From NCBI RefSeq assembly GCF_003987565.1, contig NZ_NGJY01000002.1, positions 372,001-436,000 on the forward strand: a DNA stretch of 64,000 nt, written 5' to 3'. How positions within the stretch are numbered: the stretch's first letter is position 1; the number at the start of each line of letters is the position of its first letter. The position numbers were made by a program, and so were the translations under genes. The DNA is from Vagococcus fessus (lineage in GTDB: Bacteria; Bacillota; Bacilli; Lactobacillales; Vagococcaceae). This document shows positions 7,610-17,700 of the stretch, one piece after another. The notes beneath the pieces are model-generated. The model was given only the letters and a program-made list of their open reading frames with translations. It did not search any database and had not been told where the DNA came from.

Positions 7610-10378
7610 TTAGATTTCTGGTACTAATGTCCATTCAATTACTGAGTGGTAATCCGTATTCGCTTTGATAGTATTTCTAGGGATACTTAAAACAGCTCCC
7701 GTAGATTTATTTTTTGAATTTAAACTGCCAAATGCCAATGACCACGAGCCATTACTTGTTTCATTCGAACTTTTCGTAATCAATTGTGAATCAGAAGTGG
7801 ATAAGTTAATAGAGTTTCCCTCTATCGATGGTGTTTTAGATATCTCTTTGGCATAATTCAAATCCTTAAGAATAAGTTCTGCACCCATCATTTCATGTCC
7901 TGTCTGACTTACAAAGGAGGTAGCTTTAGAATACAACGACCATGAACCTTTATTTTTAGGACGATCATCTATAATCGAAATGAAGGAGGGAACTTCTTTC
8001 TTTTCATTTTGATCAGTTAGTACACTATCACCGTCAGATAACTCTTGTGAGGCTAAACTACTATTTTTAACTTTGCCGAAATCAAAATCTGATACGTACT
8101 GAATCCTTAATTCTTTTGACGTATTATTTTGAGGTTTCTCCTTGTCACCTTCAACCGGTGTAACGGGTGTCTTTCCGTCTTTAGGATCAAGAATTTTACT
8201 TCTCCATTTCGCGTAGAGTGTTATATCCTCTGTTATGGGTTGATCAAAATCAAACTCCTCAATAAACTCATTAGTTTTATACCAACCTTTAAATTCCTTA
8301 GCAGGATAAGTTGGATCTGTTGGTTTAGTAGATTTCTTACCTTCTTCTACACTTTGAGAATCGACCTTACTTCCACCATTCGTGTCAAATTGAACTTTAT
8401 ATTTTTGTATACGCCATTTTGCATAAACGACAGTATCTTTAGTAATTGGCTTAGTAAAATCAAATACTGTTTCAAACTTGCTATCTGCATACCAACCCTC
8501 AAATCCTTTATCACCATAAGTTGGGGGAACAGGTTCCGTTGACGTTTTACCATGTTGAACTGTCTGACTTTCTATTTTATCCCCACCATTTGTTTCAAAT
8601 CGAACCGTATATTTTTTATCGCTCCACTTCGCGTATACCGTGGTATCTTTTGTAATACCTTGATTAAAATTAAATGGTGTTTTTAGTCCGCTATCTGCAT
8701 ACCAACCCTCAAAATTCTTACCTGTATAGGTTGGATTTGATGGTTTTCTGGATGTTTTACCATGTTCAACTGTCTGACTTCCTACATTAGTTCCGCCATT
8801 TGTTTCAAATTTAACATTGTATTTTTTAGGGCTCCACTTGGCATATACTGTTGTATTTTTAGTAATGCCTTGATTAAAATTAAACCGTGTTTTTAGTCCA
8901 CTATCTGCATACCAACCCTCAAAATTCTTACCTGTATAGGTTGGATTTGATGGTTTTCTGGATGTTTTACCATGTTCAACTGTCTGACTTCCTACATTAG
9001 TTCCACCATTTGTTTCAAATTTAACATTGTATTTTTTAGGACTCCACTTGGCATACACTGTTGTATTTTTAGTGATACCTTGATTGAAATTAAACGGTGT
9101 TTTTAATCCGCTATCTGCATACCAACCTTCAAAATTTTTACCTGTGTATGTTGGATTTGATGGTTTCCTTGACCTGTTACCATGTTCAATCGTTTGATTG
9201 GCTATCTTACTTCCTCCATTAGTTTGAAACTGTACCGTATATCGCTTAGGTTTTGGGGTGTAAAAAAAGACGATTCCTTGTTTTTTAGCAAACAAATTTC
9301 CTGACCAATATTCAGCAGATGAGGAATGATCTGGTAGACCATCAACATAAAATTCAAATGAATCGTAATTATACCCAGAAAAATTAAGTTTAGATACTCT
9401 GATTGGATCATGCATAAATCCCTTACGCCCGAAATCACGAACGCCTTGTATAACTTTACCAGTCGTTTTATCAACATGAACTGTTTTCACTACCTGCGGA
9501 TGATGAACGCCATAATTAACCAAGTATACTGGTTGTCCTTGTTTATTATTAATGCCATTTAAGGCGGGAGTATTATACCTAACAGTTGATTTTACAGAAA
9601 TTTCAGATGCCTCATTCGGTTGAAAATTTATATTCTCCTTATTGAATAAGTACATGTTAATCATACGTCTATTTATATTATTTACGGGTGTCACTTCATA
9701 CTCAGCCTCTCCTTGGCTATTACCCAAAGGTGCTGGTTTTTTTCGACTTAGATCATAGTAACCTTTATTTATTCCTTTATTAAATTTAAGATTCCATTGA
9801 GGATTTGAGATTGATGTAGCGTTCGCTACATGAATTCCGTGTCTCTTAATAGCAATAATGGGTACTGTATCCCTCACCTCATCAACATATGTAATTGTTG
9901 AAACATTAATCTCCCATCTAGTCCCAGAAATTTTTTTAGGAAAAAAATTATTATCAGCAACACTAGTAATCCTTACTGGAGTGTTATTTTGCCAGTTATT
10001 CCAGTTAAAGTAACCACTTGACGTAAAAGACGCCCTACTTGCTAGTGCATTTATAACTTGATTATTATCAAGTGATTTTGTCTTTACCAAATACTCTTGA
10101 ATCTCTTCAACACTAATAAAGTCGTCAAGAACGGGTAACAATAACTCATATTCGTTATCAGTTAATTGAATTGATTTATCATTTATTAAAACTTCATAGT
10201 AGATTGGTTCATTCGATAAATCTCTACTTAAAAGGTCTATGTTTTTCTCTTCTGATGGTTTGTTATCAATTTCATCACCATTAACCACCTCACTAAAAGA
10301 CATGTTTACAGTAACAGAGAAAAGTACGATTAAGAACTTAATCCAAAGAATAAACCTTCGCTTATTTTTTCCCCTCAT
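7610..10378 (-). CDS. Large WxL surface protein with MucBP-like segment and five InlB-type repeats
   Basis: A 922-residue secreted adhesin-like protein, first in the operon. A signal peptide (to about residue 35) precedes a ~260-residue N-terminal region I do not recognise. Next comes a MucBP-like segment (VHVDKTTGKVIQG to GIVFFYTPK, about residues 300-375). Five 70-residue Listeria-Bacteroides (InlB_B) repeats occupy 378-727, each with the pattern FxTNGG, GWY and YAKW. A C-terminal WxL domain carries WSL and WTL motifs and the IQYVSDFDFG strand. WxL domains bind peptidoglycan, so the repeats likely form a stalk that displays the N-terminal region. The ATG has GGGAGG 8 nt upstream. The ligand is unknown. 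Confidence 0.9.
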   Translation of the reverse strand: MRGKNKRRFILWIKFLIVLFSVTVNMSFSEVVNGDEIDNKPSEEKNIDLLSRDLSNEPIYYEVLINDKSIQLTDNEYELLLPVLDDFISVEEIQEYLVKTKSLDNNQVINALASRASFTSSGYFNWNNWQNNTPVRITSVADNNFFPKKISGTRWEINVSTITYVDEVRDTVPIIAIKRHGIHVANATSISNPQWNLKFNKGINKGYYDLSRKKPAPLGNSQGEAEYEVTPVNNINRRMINMYLFNKENINFQPNEASEISVKSTVRYNTPALNGINNKQGQPVYLVNYGVHHPQVVKTVHVDKTTGKVIQGVRDFGRKGFMHDPIRVSKLNFSGYNYDSFEFYVDGLPDHSSSAEYWSGNLFAKKQGIVFFYTPKPKRYTVQFQTNGGSKIANQTIEHGNRSRKPSNPTYTGKNFEGWYADSGLKTPFNFNQGITKNTTVYAKWSPKKYNVKFETNGGTNVGSQTVEHGKTSRKPSNPTYTGKNFEGWYADSGLKTRFNFNQGITKNTTVYAKWSPKKYNVKFETNGGTNVGSQTVEHGKTSRKPSNPTYTGKNFEGWYADSGLKTPFNFNQGITKDTTVYAKWSDKKYTVRFETNGGDKIESQTVQHGKTSTEPVPPTYGDKGFEGWYADSKFETVFDFTKPITKDTVVYAKWRIQKYKVQFDTNGGSKVDSQSVEEGKKSTKPTDPTYPAKEFKGWYKTNEFIEEFDFDQPITEDITLYAKWRSKILDPKDGKTPVTPVEGDKEKPQNNTSKELRIQYVSDFDFGKVKNSSLASQELSDGDSVLTDQNEKKEVPSFISIIDDRPKNKGSWSLYSKATSFVSQTGHEMMGAELILKDLNYAKEISKTPSIEGNSINLSTSDSQLITKSSNETSNGSWSLAFGSLNSKNKSTGAVLSIPRNTIKANTDYHSVIEWTLVPEI
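8198..9247 (-). repeat. Five tandem 210-bp units encoding InlB_B repeats
   Basis: Five in-frame units of exactly 210 bp. Units 2 and 3 (counting from the protein N-terminus) are almost identical in DNA and protein, differing at TRF/TPF and KNT/KDT; unit 1 is close to them. Units 4 and 5 have diverged. The array could change in length by recombination without a frameshift. Confidence 0.9.
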
Positions 10379-10441
10379 CCTCTCTTTACCTCCCTTCCTT
10401 TAACTAAATTATAATTAATATAAACTAGTAGTATAACTAAA

Positions 10442-10470
10442 ATGATACACTATGACACACTTTTATTCAA
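10442..10470 (-). promoter_or_regulatory. Promoter of the WxL operon
   Basis: TTGAAT (10465-10470), 17-nt spacer, TATCAT (10442-10447), about 65 nt ahead of the large WxL gene. Confidence 0.5.
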
Positions 10471-10525
10471 CATCATAACGTTTTTTGTTCTTTTTTTACT
10501 AATTAACGTACATTTGTTTATTAAA

Positions 10526-10573
10526 TAAAAAATAAGCTATAAAATCCGACAAATACGGATATTATAGCTTATT
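10526..10573 (-). terminator. Terminator of lysP
   Basis: An 18-bp stem with one mismatch (10531-10548 with 10556-10573), flanked on the minus-strand 3' side by a T-rich run. It follows the lysP stop directly. Confidence 0.8.
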
Positions 10574-10579
10574 TAATCT

Positions 10580-12010
10580 TTATTTTAATTTAATTTCTTC
10601 TAATGGAATTAATTTCGTTTTATGTTTTACTTTGTAATAAACATATAAAACTAAAACTAATGGAATACTCATATACGTTACTAAAATTGCTTTCAAATCA
10701 AAGTCTTTGAAGGCTTGAATATCTTGTCCTACGATAACTAAGACACATAGGATAACAGCTAAGATTGGACCGAATGGGAACCATCTTGCTTTATATTTCA
10801 ATTCTGAAAGGTCATGATTTTGCGCTTTGAAAGCACGTCTGAATCTAAAGTGACTAATCGCTATCCCTAACCATGCGATAAATCCTGTTAAACCTGATGC
10901 AGCTAACAGTAAATTATAGAACCCATCTCCAAAGATTGAACTTAGGAAGGCTAAAGCTCCTACTAATGTTGTTAAAATAACAGCATTGATTGGTACACCA
11001 CGTTTATTTACTTTGCCGAATACTTTAGGGGCTTGACCACTATGAGCCATAGAATGCAACATTCTTGATGACGCATATAAGCCTGAATTCCCCGCTGATA
11101 AAACAGCCGTAAGAATAACAGCATTTAAAACACTGGCTGCTGTAGCAAGTCCTGCACGTTCAAACACAAGCGTAAATGGACTTGTTGACACATCACTAAC
11201 ATCGCCACCCAATAAGTTTGGTGATGTATAAGGTATTAACATTGCAATAATAAAGATTGAAACGATATAGAATAAAATAATACGCCAGAATACTTGTTTA
11301 ATTGCTTTAGGAATTGATTCTTCTGGATTAGCAGACTCTCCTGCTGTAATCCCAATTAATTCAGTTCCTTGGAAAGAAAATCCTGCAACAACGAACACAC
11401 CTAGTAAAGCTGGGATACCACCTACAAACGGCGCTTCACCTACTGTAAAGTTTTCGAATCCAACTGGACCTTGTCCACCCATAATTCCAAAAATAGTTAA
11501 TAGTCCCACTACAATAAAGACTAAAACAGTAATCACTTTTATCATAGATAACCAATATTCTGATTCTCCAAAGGATTTACCTGATGTGGCATTAATTGTA
11601 AAAATAACAGCTAAGAAAAAGACACTAAACATCCAACTCGGAACATCTGGTAACCAGTATTCCATAATAATAGCTGCTGTATTAATTTCTACTGCTAATG
11701 TAATGGCCCAATTAAACCAATAGTTCCAACCTAGTGCAAAACCAAAAGCTGGATCTACAAATTTTGTGGCATATGTACTAAATGAACCAGATACTGGCAT
11801 ATAGGTTGCCATCTCACCAAGTGAAGTCATTAAGAAGAATACCATCGCTCCCATTAAAGCATAGGCAACTAGCGCTCCTCCTGGTCCTGCTTGTGATATT
11901 GCTGATCCACTAGCTAAGAATAAGCCTGTACCGATTGATCCGCCGATGGCGATCATGGACAGGTGACGTGTTTCTAAACTTCTTTTCATTTCATTGTTTT
12001 CTTGTGACAT
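10580..12010 (-). CDS. lysP: Lysine-specific permease (APC family)
   Basis: Amino-acid/proton symporter of 476 residues with 12 predicted membrane helices. The sequence closely follows the Escherichia coli LysP pattern: RHLSMIAIGGSIGTGLF at the first helix, then GPGGALVAYALMG, MPVSGSF, ALGWNYWFNW, FSFQGTELIGI and SAGNSGLYASSRML. The ATG at 12010 is used because AGGAGA lies 7 nt upstream; the longer frame to 12040 begins at the edge of the leader terminator. A lysine riboswitch immediately upstream supports lysine as substrate: low lysine should allow readthrough. The gene is monocistronic. Confidence 0.93.
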   Translation of the reverse strand: MSQENNEMKRSLETRHLSMIAIGGSIGTGLFLASGSAISQAGPGGALVAYALMGAMVFFLMTSLGEMATYMPVSGSFSTYATKFVDPAFGFALGWNYWFNWAITLAVEINTAAIIMEYWLPDVPSWMFSVFFLAVIFTINATSGKSFGESEYWLSMIKVITVLVFIVVGLLTIFGIMGGQGPVGFENFTVGEAPFVGGIPALLGVFVVAGFSFQGTELIGITAGESANPEESIPKAIKQVFWRIILFYIVSIFIIAMLIPYTSPNLLGGDVSDVSTSPFTLVFERAGLATAASVLNAVILTAVLSAGNSGLYASSRMLHSMAHSGQAPKVFGKVNKRGVPINAVILTTLVGALAFLSSIFGDGFYNLLLAASGLTGFIAWLGIAISHFRFRRAFKAQNHDLSELKYKARWFPFGPILAVILCVLVIVGQDIQAFKDFDLKAILVTYMSIPLVLVLYVYYKVKHKTKLIPLEEIKLK

Positions 12011-12040
12011 AACTTCTCCTACATTCTTCGTTATTATCAA

Positions 12041-12087
12041 ATAAATAAACCACTCCTTATGTCGATACTATCGGACATAAAGAGTGG
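12041..12087 (-). terminator. Lysine-riboswitch terminator
   Basis: A strong hairpin (12050-12087) with one mismatch in the stem, followed on the minus strand by TTTATTTATTT. It sits between the L-box aptamer and the lysP ribosome-binding site. Confidence 0.85.
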
Positions 12088-12117
12088 CATATAATTATAT
12101 AATTCACACTTTTATCT

Positions 12118-12280
12118 GATAGCGCCCCACACAATCGTGACAGTCATACACTTGTTCAATGTATGCCCAGATAAAAACCTTAACGACAGATTTTCTCTTC
12201 GGCAACAGTCCTTTTTTTGTAGTGTTAACAGACTCGTTAATCCTCGACTACAATACTTGTGAATGTTGCTCCTCTATCTC
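12118..12280 (-). promoter_or_regulatory. Lysine riboswitch (L-box)
   Basis: The minus strand carries L-box hallmarks in order. GATAGAGGAGC (end at 12278) comes first, then a GAGGAT segment, TTGCCGAAGAG, a hairpin GCATACATTGAACAAGTGTATG, CTGTCA, and the closing GGGGCGCTATC (ending 12118). The outer strands GATAG and CTATC form the P1 helix. In this class lysine binding promotes the downstream terminator. It precedes a LysP homologue, so aptamer and gene agree. Confidence 0.93.
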
Positions 12281-12315
12281 TCTAAAGAGTTATATTTAAT
12301 TATTTAACGATTTTA

Positions 12316-12344
12316 ATTATACCTCATTCATTTCACGAACTCAA
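12316..12344 (-). promoter_or_regulatory. Promoter of the lysP leader
   Basis: TTGAGT (12339-12344), 17-nt spacer, TATAAT (12316-12321), about 40 nt ahead of the L-box. Confidence 0.75.
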
Positions 12345-12360
12345 GTGGTATAGGTCTTTT

Positions 12361-13038
12361 CTACTTTTTTTGCTCTTCTTCACGATATTTTTCCATTTTA
12401 CGGCTAAATAACTCACCATTAGACGGCGGCGTAAAGGTGATAGCATTCGCCCCTGCCTCAATTGTTTCTTTTATACTTTCCTCAGTCGGACCACCTGTTG
12501 CTATAATTGGTAAGCCTGGATATTTTTTTCTAAAATAATGAACTGTATTCGCTGTATCTTTCCCTGCACTAATATTAATCATCTTAATGCCGGCTAAAAG
12601 TTTGTCATCAATTTGTGTATGAATAGATGTTACCGTACTGACAACTGGAATATCAACTACATTCGTTACCATCTCAACTGTTTCAACAGGTGTTGGCGCA
12701 TTTAAAACTACGCCAATTGAACCTTGGGACTCTGCAAACATACTCATATAAGCTGAGCGTTCACCTTGCGTTAGTCCTCCCCCTACACCAGAAAAAACAG
12801 GAATGTCAGCTGACTCAATAATACTTTTAGTAATAGCTGGGTGTGGTGTAAACGGGTAAACCGCAATTACTGCATCTGCGTCGGTATTACGAATAATCGC
12901 AATATCTGTTGTGAAAATAATCGATCTTATTTTTTTACCAAAAATAAGAATACCACTTGCTTCTTGAATCACTTTAGGAACTTTTACAATATCTTGACGT
13001 AATGCTGTTGTTATTTCAGGCACGTACTTTTCTGTCAT
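12361..13038 (-). CDS. TIM-barrel (ribulose-phosphate-binding type) protein, function unknown
   Basis: A 225-residue soluble protein with a beta/alpha-barrel pattern. Alternating strands (SIIFTTDIAII, DAVIAVYPF, DIPVFSGVGGG, GIKMINISAG) lead to a C-terminal phosphate-binding signature IIATGGP...GANAITFTPP. Close relatives in lactic acid bacteria are usually annotated only as hydrolase or beta/alpha-barrel protein; I cannot name the reaction. ATG 13038 has AAAGGA 8 nt upstream; an in-frame TTG at 13059 overlaps that SD and is rejected. The gene ends where the lysP promoter region begins and has no clear terminator of its own. Confidence 0.7.
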   Translation of the reverse strand: MTEKYVPEITTALRQDIVKVPKVIQEASGILIFGKKIRSIIFTTDIAIIRNTDADAVIAVYPFTPHPAITKSIIESADIPVFSGVGGGLTQGERSAYMSMFAESQGSIGVVLNAPTPVETVEMVTNVVDIPVVSTVTSIHTQIDDKLLAGIKMINISAGKDTANTVHYFRKKYPGLPIIATGGPTEESIKETIEAGANAITFTPPSNGELFSRKMEKYREEEQKK

Positions 13039-13131
13039 AAAATCATTCCTTTCGGTCAATATATTATCACTTGTAGCTCATCTCTATTTTAAACAACTTC
13101 CATAGAAAAAGCACTTAATTATCATTTTGAA

Positions 13132-13164
13132 TAAAAAAAGACAGTACTTTTTCAAGTTCTGTCC
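13132..13164 (-). terminator. Terminator of katA
   Basis: A 10-bp stem with one A-A mismatch (13140-13149 with 13154-13163), followed on the minus strand by seven T. Confidence 0.8.
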
Positions 13165-13172
13165 TTTAGTAA

Positions 13173-14633
13173 TTAGTCTTTTATTTTTTCTATATCGATT
13201 CCTAACCCTTTAGCAATTCGTTCGCCATAGCTTGGGTCAGCTTTGTAAAAATGTTCCAACTGACAAATTTTAATTGCCTCTTGAGTCACACCTGACATAT
13301 TCGCGATGATATTATCTACTAAATTTTGTTGCTCTTCAGCTGGTAGTAGGCGGTATAAATCACCTGGTTGACTGTAAAAATCATCATCATATGAATAGTT
13401 ACCAATCTGCCCAGTAACATCATGTCCAACTTGCTTAGCCGCAGGTTCTTCTTTCGGTCCATTGAAACTATTTGGTTCATAATAAACACTTGATCCACCA
13501 TTAGCGTCTGAACGCATTGCACCATCTCGTTGATAGGTATTTGCTCCTGATTTAGGACTATTAATTGGTAGAATAGCACTATTTGTCCCTACACGGTGAC
13601 GATGGGCGTCACCATACCCAAATAAACGACCTTGTAATAGTTTATCCGGTGAAGCTTGGATACCTGGTACAAAATTACCTGGTGAAAATGTTGCTTGTTC
13701 AACTTCCGCAAAATAATTTTCAGGATTACGGTTCAGAACCATTTGTCCAACCTCAATTAGCGGATAATCTTTTTGAGATACTGTACGTGTCACATCAAAG
13801 ATATTGGTCTTATAATTTAGTCCCTCTTCAAAAGGAATAACCTGAACTGACAGCGTCCATGATGGGAAATCACCTGCTTCAATAGCATTGTATAGGTCTT
13901 GTCCATGACAATCAGGATTTTCACCTGCTAATTTTTCAGCTAATTCAGCCCCTAAATTTTTTATCCCTTGATTTGTTCTGAAATGATACTTAATCCAAAA
14001 TTGCTCATTATTCTCGTTCGTCCACATATAAGTGTGGCTACCATAACCGTGCATATTACGGAAAGTTGCAGGAATACCACGGTCACTCATTAACACTGTT
14101 ACTTGGTGAAGCGACTCAGGAGAAAGTGACCAAAAATCCCAAACAGCATCCGCATTTTTGCGATGTGTTTTAGGGTCACGCTTTTGTGTATGTATAAAAT
14201 CAGGAAATTTTATAGCATCTCGAATGAAGAAAACAGGCGTATTATTCCCCACCATGTCAAAATTACCTTCGTCTGTATAAAATTTTAAAGCAAAGCCACG
14301 AGGATCTCTTAATGTATCAGATGAACCAGCTTCACCCGCTACTGTTGAAAAACGAGCAAACATGGGTGTTTCTTTGCCTACTTCTGATAAGAAATCAGCT
14401 TTTGTATACATAGACACATCATGGGTTACCTTGAAATATCCATGCGCTCCAAAACCTTTCGCATGAACAACACGTTCGGGTACACGTTCACGATTAAAAT
14501 GAGCTAATTTTTCTAACAAATGAACATCTTGTATTAAAACAGGGCCTAAATCTCCAGCCGATAATGAATTTTGATTATCTCCTACAGGTGCACCTTGAGC
14601 AGTTGTCAACGTCTTACCTTTTTCTTCTAACAT
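13173..14633 (-). CDS. katA: Monofunctional haem catalase
   Basis: Converts hydrogen peroxide to water and oxygen in the cytoplasm. At 486 residues it is a small-subunit clade catalase. Distal-side residues are visible: His in [12 protein letters not shown] (about 56) and Asn in [12 protein letters not shown]. The proximal haem ligand Tyr lies in [12 protein letters not shown]. The start has AGGAGGG upstream. Two PerR-type boxes flank the promoter, so peroxide induction is expected. Lactobacillales generally do not make haem, so activity probably needs haem from outside, as for Enterococcus faecalis KatA. It is monocistronic. Confidence 0.97.
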   Translation of the reverse strand: MLEEKGKTLTTAQGAPVGDNQNSLSAGDLGPVLIQDVHLLEKLAHFNRERVPERVVHAKGFGAHGYFKVTHDVSMYTKADFLSEVGKETPMFARFSTVAGEAGSSDTLRDPRGFALKFYTDEGNFDMVGNNTPVFFIRDAIKFPDFIHTQKRDPKTHRKNADAVWDFWSLSPESLHQVTVLMSDRGIPATFRNMHGYGSHTYMWTNENNEQFWIKYHFRTNQGIKNLGAELAEKLAGENPDCHGQDLYNAIEAGDFPSWTLSVQVIPFEEGLNYKTNIFDVTRTVSQKDYPLIEVGQMVLNRNPENYFAEVEQATFSPGNFVPGIQASPDKLLQGRLFGYGDAHRHRVGTNSAILPINSPKSGANTYQRDGAMRSDANGGSSVYYEPNSFNGPKEEPAAKQVGHDVTGQIGNYSYDDDFYSQPGDLYRLLPAEEQQNLVDNIIANMSGVTQEAIKICQLEHFYKADPSYGERIAKGLGIDIEKIKD

Positions 14634-14650
14634 ATCTTTGCCCTCCTAGA

Positions 14651-14665
14651 TTATAATTATTATAA
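14651..14665 (-). promoter_or_regulatory. PerR box (perfect 7-1-7)
   Basis: TTATAATTATTATAA is a perfect palindrome matching the PerR/Fur-family consensus. It lies just downstream of the presumed katA -10 (TATACT, 14677-14682), overlapping the early transcribed region where a repressor would block. Confidence 0.75.
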
Positions 14666-14714
14666 TTTAAGAGCTAAGTATACCCATTAATTTTAATTAA
14701 AGCGAACGATATGC

Positions 14715-14729
14715 TTATAATAATTATTA
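14715..14729 (-). promoter_or_regulatory. Second PerR-like box upstream of katA
   Basis: TTATAATAATTATTA, one mismatch from the 7-1-7 consensus, upstream of the presumed -35 region of katA. Together with the downstream box it brackets the promoter. Confidence 0.55.
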
Positions 14730-14748
14730 AATAACACTAATTCTAAAT

Positions 14749-14790
14749 AAAAAAAGAATCCTAACGAGAGCACAAAACTCTCATCAGGAA
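14749..14790 (-). terminator. Terminator of sbcC
   Basis: An imperfect stem (CCTGATGAGAG with CTCTCGTTAGG), followed on the minus strand by a GATTC segment and seven T, just after the sbcC stop. Confidence 0.75.
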
Positions 14791-14795
14791 ACCTA

Positions 14796-17700
14796 TTAAG
14801 CTAATTTAGTTGTTACACGACTACGGCCGTTTCCTTCTTTTTGGATAAGAAGCTGTTGTGGTATACGCGTTTTCATTTCAGTTACGTGAGAGATTACACC
14901 AACCATTCGTCCTGTATTTCCAATTTCTTCTAATGCTGTCATCGATTTTTCTAAAGTTTCCTGGTCAAGTGACCCAAATCCTTCATCAATAAATAACGCA
15001 TCGATTTTAACCCCACCAGACTTAGCTTGAACGACTTCTGCTAGTGACAACGCAATTGACAATGCAGCAATAAAACTCTCCCCACCTGACAAGGTATCCG
15101 TTGAACGCGCTTCATTAGTATCTTGATCAAAGACATCAATCTCTAAACCAGTACGGTTAGCAAAACTCGCTTTTTCTCGTTTCAATTGGAACTGGTAACG
15201 CCCATTTGTCAGTTGACCAATGTAATGGTCATTTGCATAGTGTAGTACTTCCATTAGGAACGATTGTAGGACATAACGTTCTAACGTCAGGTTCAATTTA
15301 TTTTTCCCCGTCACAGCTAATACCAATTCATCTAATTCCTGATACTCTTCTGCTTTAGTAGCGTATTGTTTCATTAAAGTATTCAGTCTCTCTTGGTTCC
15401 CTTTTAGCGTTGACACCGCTGTTTCTAAGTTCGATGTCTCTTTAAGCAACTGTTCAACTTGTGCATCTACTTCTGCTTTTTGTGCTGTCAATACTTCTAA
15501 ATCAATGGATTCACGGTTAACTTTCGCTTTTTCCAACACCTCTATTCGAGACAATGTTTCATCGTATTCTGTTTGATATTTAGTAATACGAGATGAACAT
15601 TCTGTCAACGCCCCTCGCTTAAGCGCTTGAATCAATTCTAATAGCTGCTCACGATTTAATTTAAACTTGTTTTGTTGAAGCTGTTCTTCTAGCGTATTAG
15701 CATCCGATTCAATTACAAGTTCGCACTCCTTATACTGTATATCTAACGATGTTAATTCACCTGAAATATTCGCCAACTCTGTTAATACCGCTTGTTTTTT
15801 TACCTTTAACTCTTCAACTGATTGATTATAGTTGTCAATAAACGTCACAAGTTCTTTTTCTCTTGATTCAATCACTTCTAAGCTCTGTAGTGATGGGTAT
15901 TCTTTTGTAAGCGTGGTTAACTTAGTTGAAAGCTCTTCTTGTTTTTCATCAATACCTTTCTTCTCGCCTTTCAGTGTTGACAGGTCTGTTGATACTTTCG
16001 AAATACTAAGCGTCAACTCATCTAAACGCTTGGAAATAGTTGTATGCTCTAGTCTATCTTTTTCTAAGTTCATTCTCACTGTCTCGAAGATTGCTTTTAC
16101 TTTTTCAGCATTTGCTTGTTCTGGTAATATGTCTTCTTTAAACTGACTATTCCATACCTCTTTGAACTGTTCATAACGTTGATTTAATTTAGTTATGTTC
16201 TGTGCATACATTTCTGATAGTTCTTCTAATTGTGCTATTTTTTCTGATGTTTTTGTTTCCAATAACGTTAGTTCTGTCGCTTTCTTTCCAGCGTCATCTT
16301 GAGCAATTTCAAGTTCTAAAAAGGCTTGTTTCAAGTCTGCATCCGACAACTCCGTAACCTTTTTATCTAAATTAGGATGTTCAGTTGCACCACATACTAA
16401 ACAAGCTTCTCCTTCATGTAATTCATGGCGAAGTTGCGCTATCATCAACTCTTGGCGCTTAGATTGTCTTTCTTTTAATAGTTGGTTAGCTTTATCTTGA
16501 CGAATGCCGGCTTGCTCTTTATCTGATTTAAGTAAGTTTATTTCACTTTCTAATGCCTTACTCTCATCGTCAACTTGAGCTAATTGGACTAACAACTGGT
16601 TGACCTCATGCCATTTTAATTCCTGTTCTTTCAGTACAACAAGTTTTTCTTGGCATCCTTCTAAGTTTAGTTGCTTGTCTTTTAACTCTTTTTCTTCATC
16701 GTGATAGTGAGTTAAACTTGCTTCCAACTTCCCTATAGCATCTTTAACTTCTGCAGACTTTTGAGTTGTATTCGTTACGTCATTCGTTAATTCTACTTTC
16801 TGAAGAGCTGCAGGTTTTAATTTCATTTTTAACTCTTCTAATTCTTTTTCCCAGTTGCTTTTAGTTATCTCTTGAGTTGCAAGTTCTTTTTCTTGGGTTG
16901 TTAATAATCCATTTTTTTCTTGCAACTGTCCTTCAACCACTCGTTTTTCAGATACAGCTTTTTTGATTTTTTCTAATCGAACACCATTCTCTTCTATTCG
17001 CTGAACAGTTTCTTGCATGCCTTGTGCAAAAGTAAGCTGTTCTAATTTTTCACGTTCTGATTCGATAACAGGTTGTTCCGTCTTCAATCGTGTTAACTTA
17101 TCTTTCAACTGACATAATTCTTCTTCTTGAGCTTTTATTAACTCTGCCTGTTGGTAACGTTCTGATAAAGTGACTTGTCTTTTTTTTACTTCTGTAAACC
17201 TTGTACGAGACTGATCTAACTGAATTTCAGTTTCTTTTATCTTCTCATCCAAAAGATTAATTTGTTCAAGTTGCGTACGGCATTCTTCTAACTTACTTGC
17301 ATAGTCTTCACCCCATGCAATATTATCTAATAGACCTGTCAGTTTCTTTTCAACATTTTCGCGTTCTTTTTTTGAATGACTTTGACGCTCTTTCAACTGG
17401 TTTGTAAATGTGGCATATAGTTCGGTCCCAAATAAATTACGTAAAATTTCTTCTTTACTGTCGCTTTTAGCCGACAAGAATTTTCTGAAATCATTTTGTG
17501 GTAACAAAATAATTTGTCTGAATTGTTCTGGTGTCAACCCAAGTAACTCGTTGATGACACGGTTAACTTCTGTTTTTTTACTATATCCTTCACCAATCTC
17601 CGTACCAGTACTACTATCTAATTCACTAAAACTGACCTCGCCTTTACTTTCAACCAATTTATCACTGTTCTTTTTACGCGTCTCCAACCATTGTTTTGGT

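Noticed and set aside
7665-8542. Open frames on the plus strand within the large WxL gene
   Set aside because: They are antisense shadows of repeat-coding sequence with no SD or recognisable domain. The same applies to antisense frames in sbcC, pbp, recD2 and mgtE.
8198-9247. CRISPR or non-coding repeat array
   Set aside because: The 210-bp units are in frame, encode InlB-type repeats and have no short repeat-spacer pattern.
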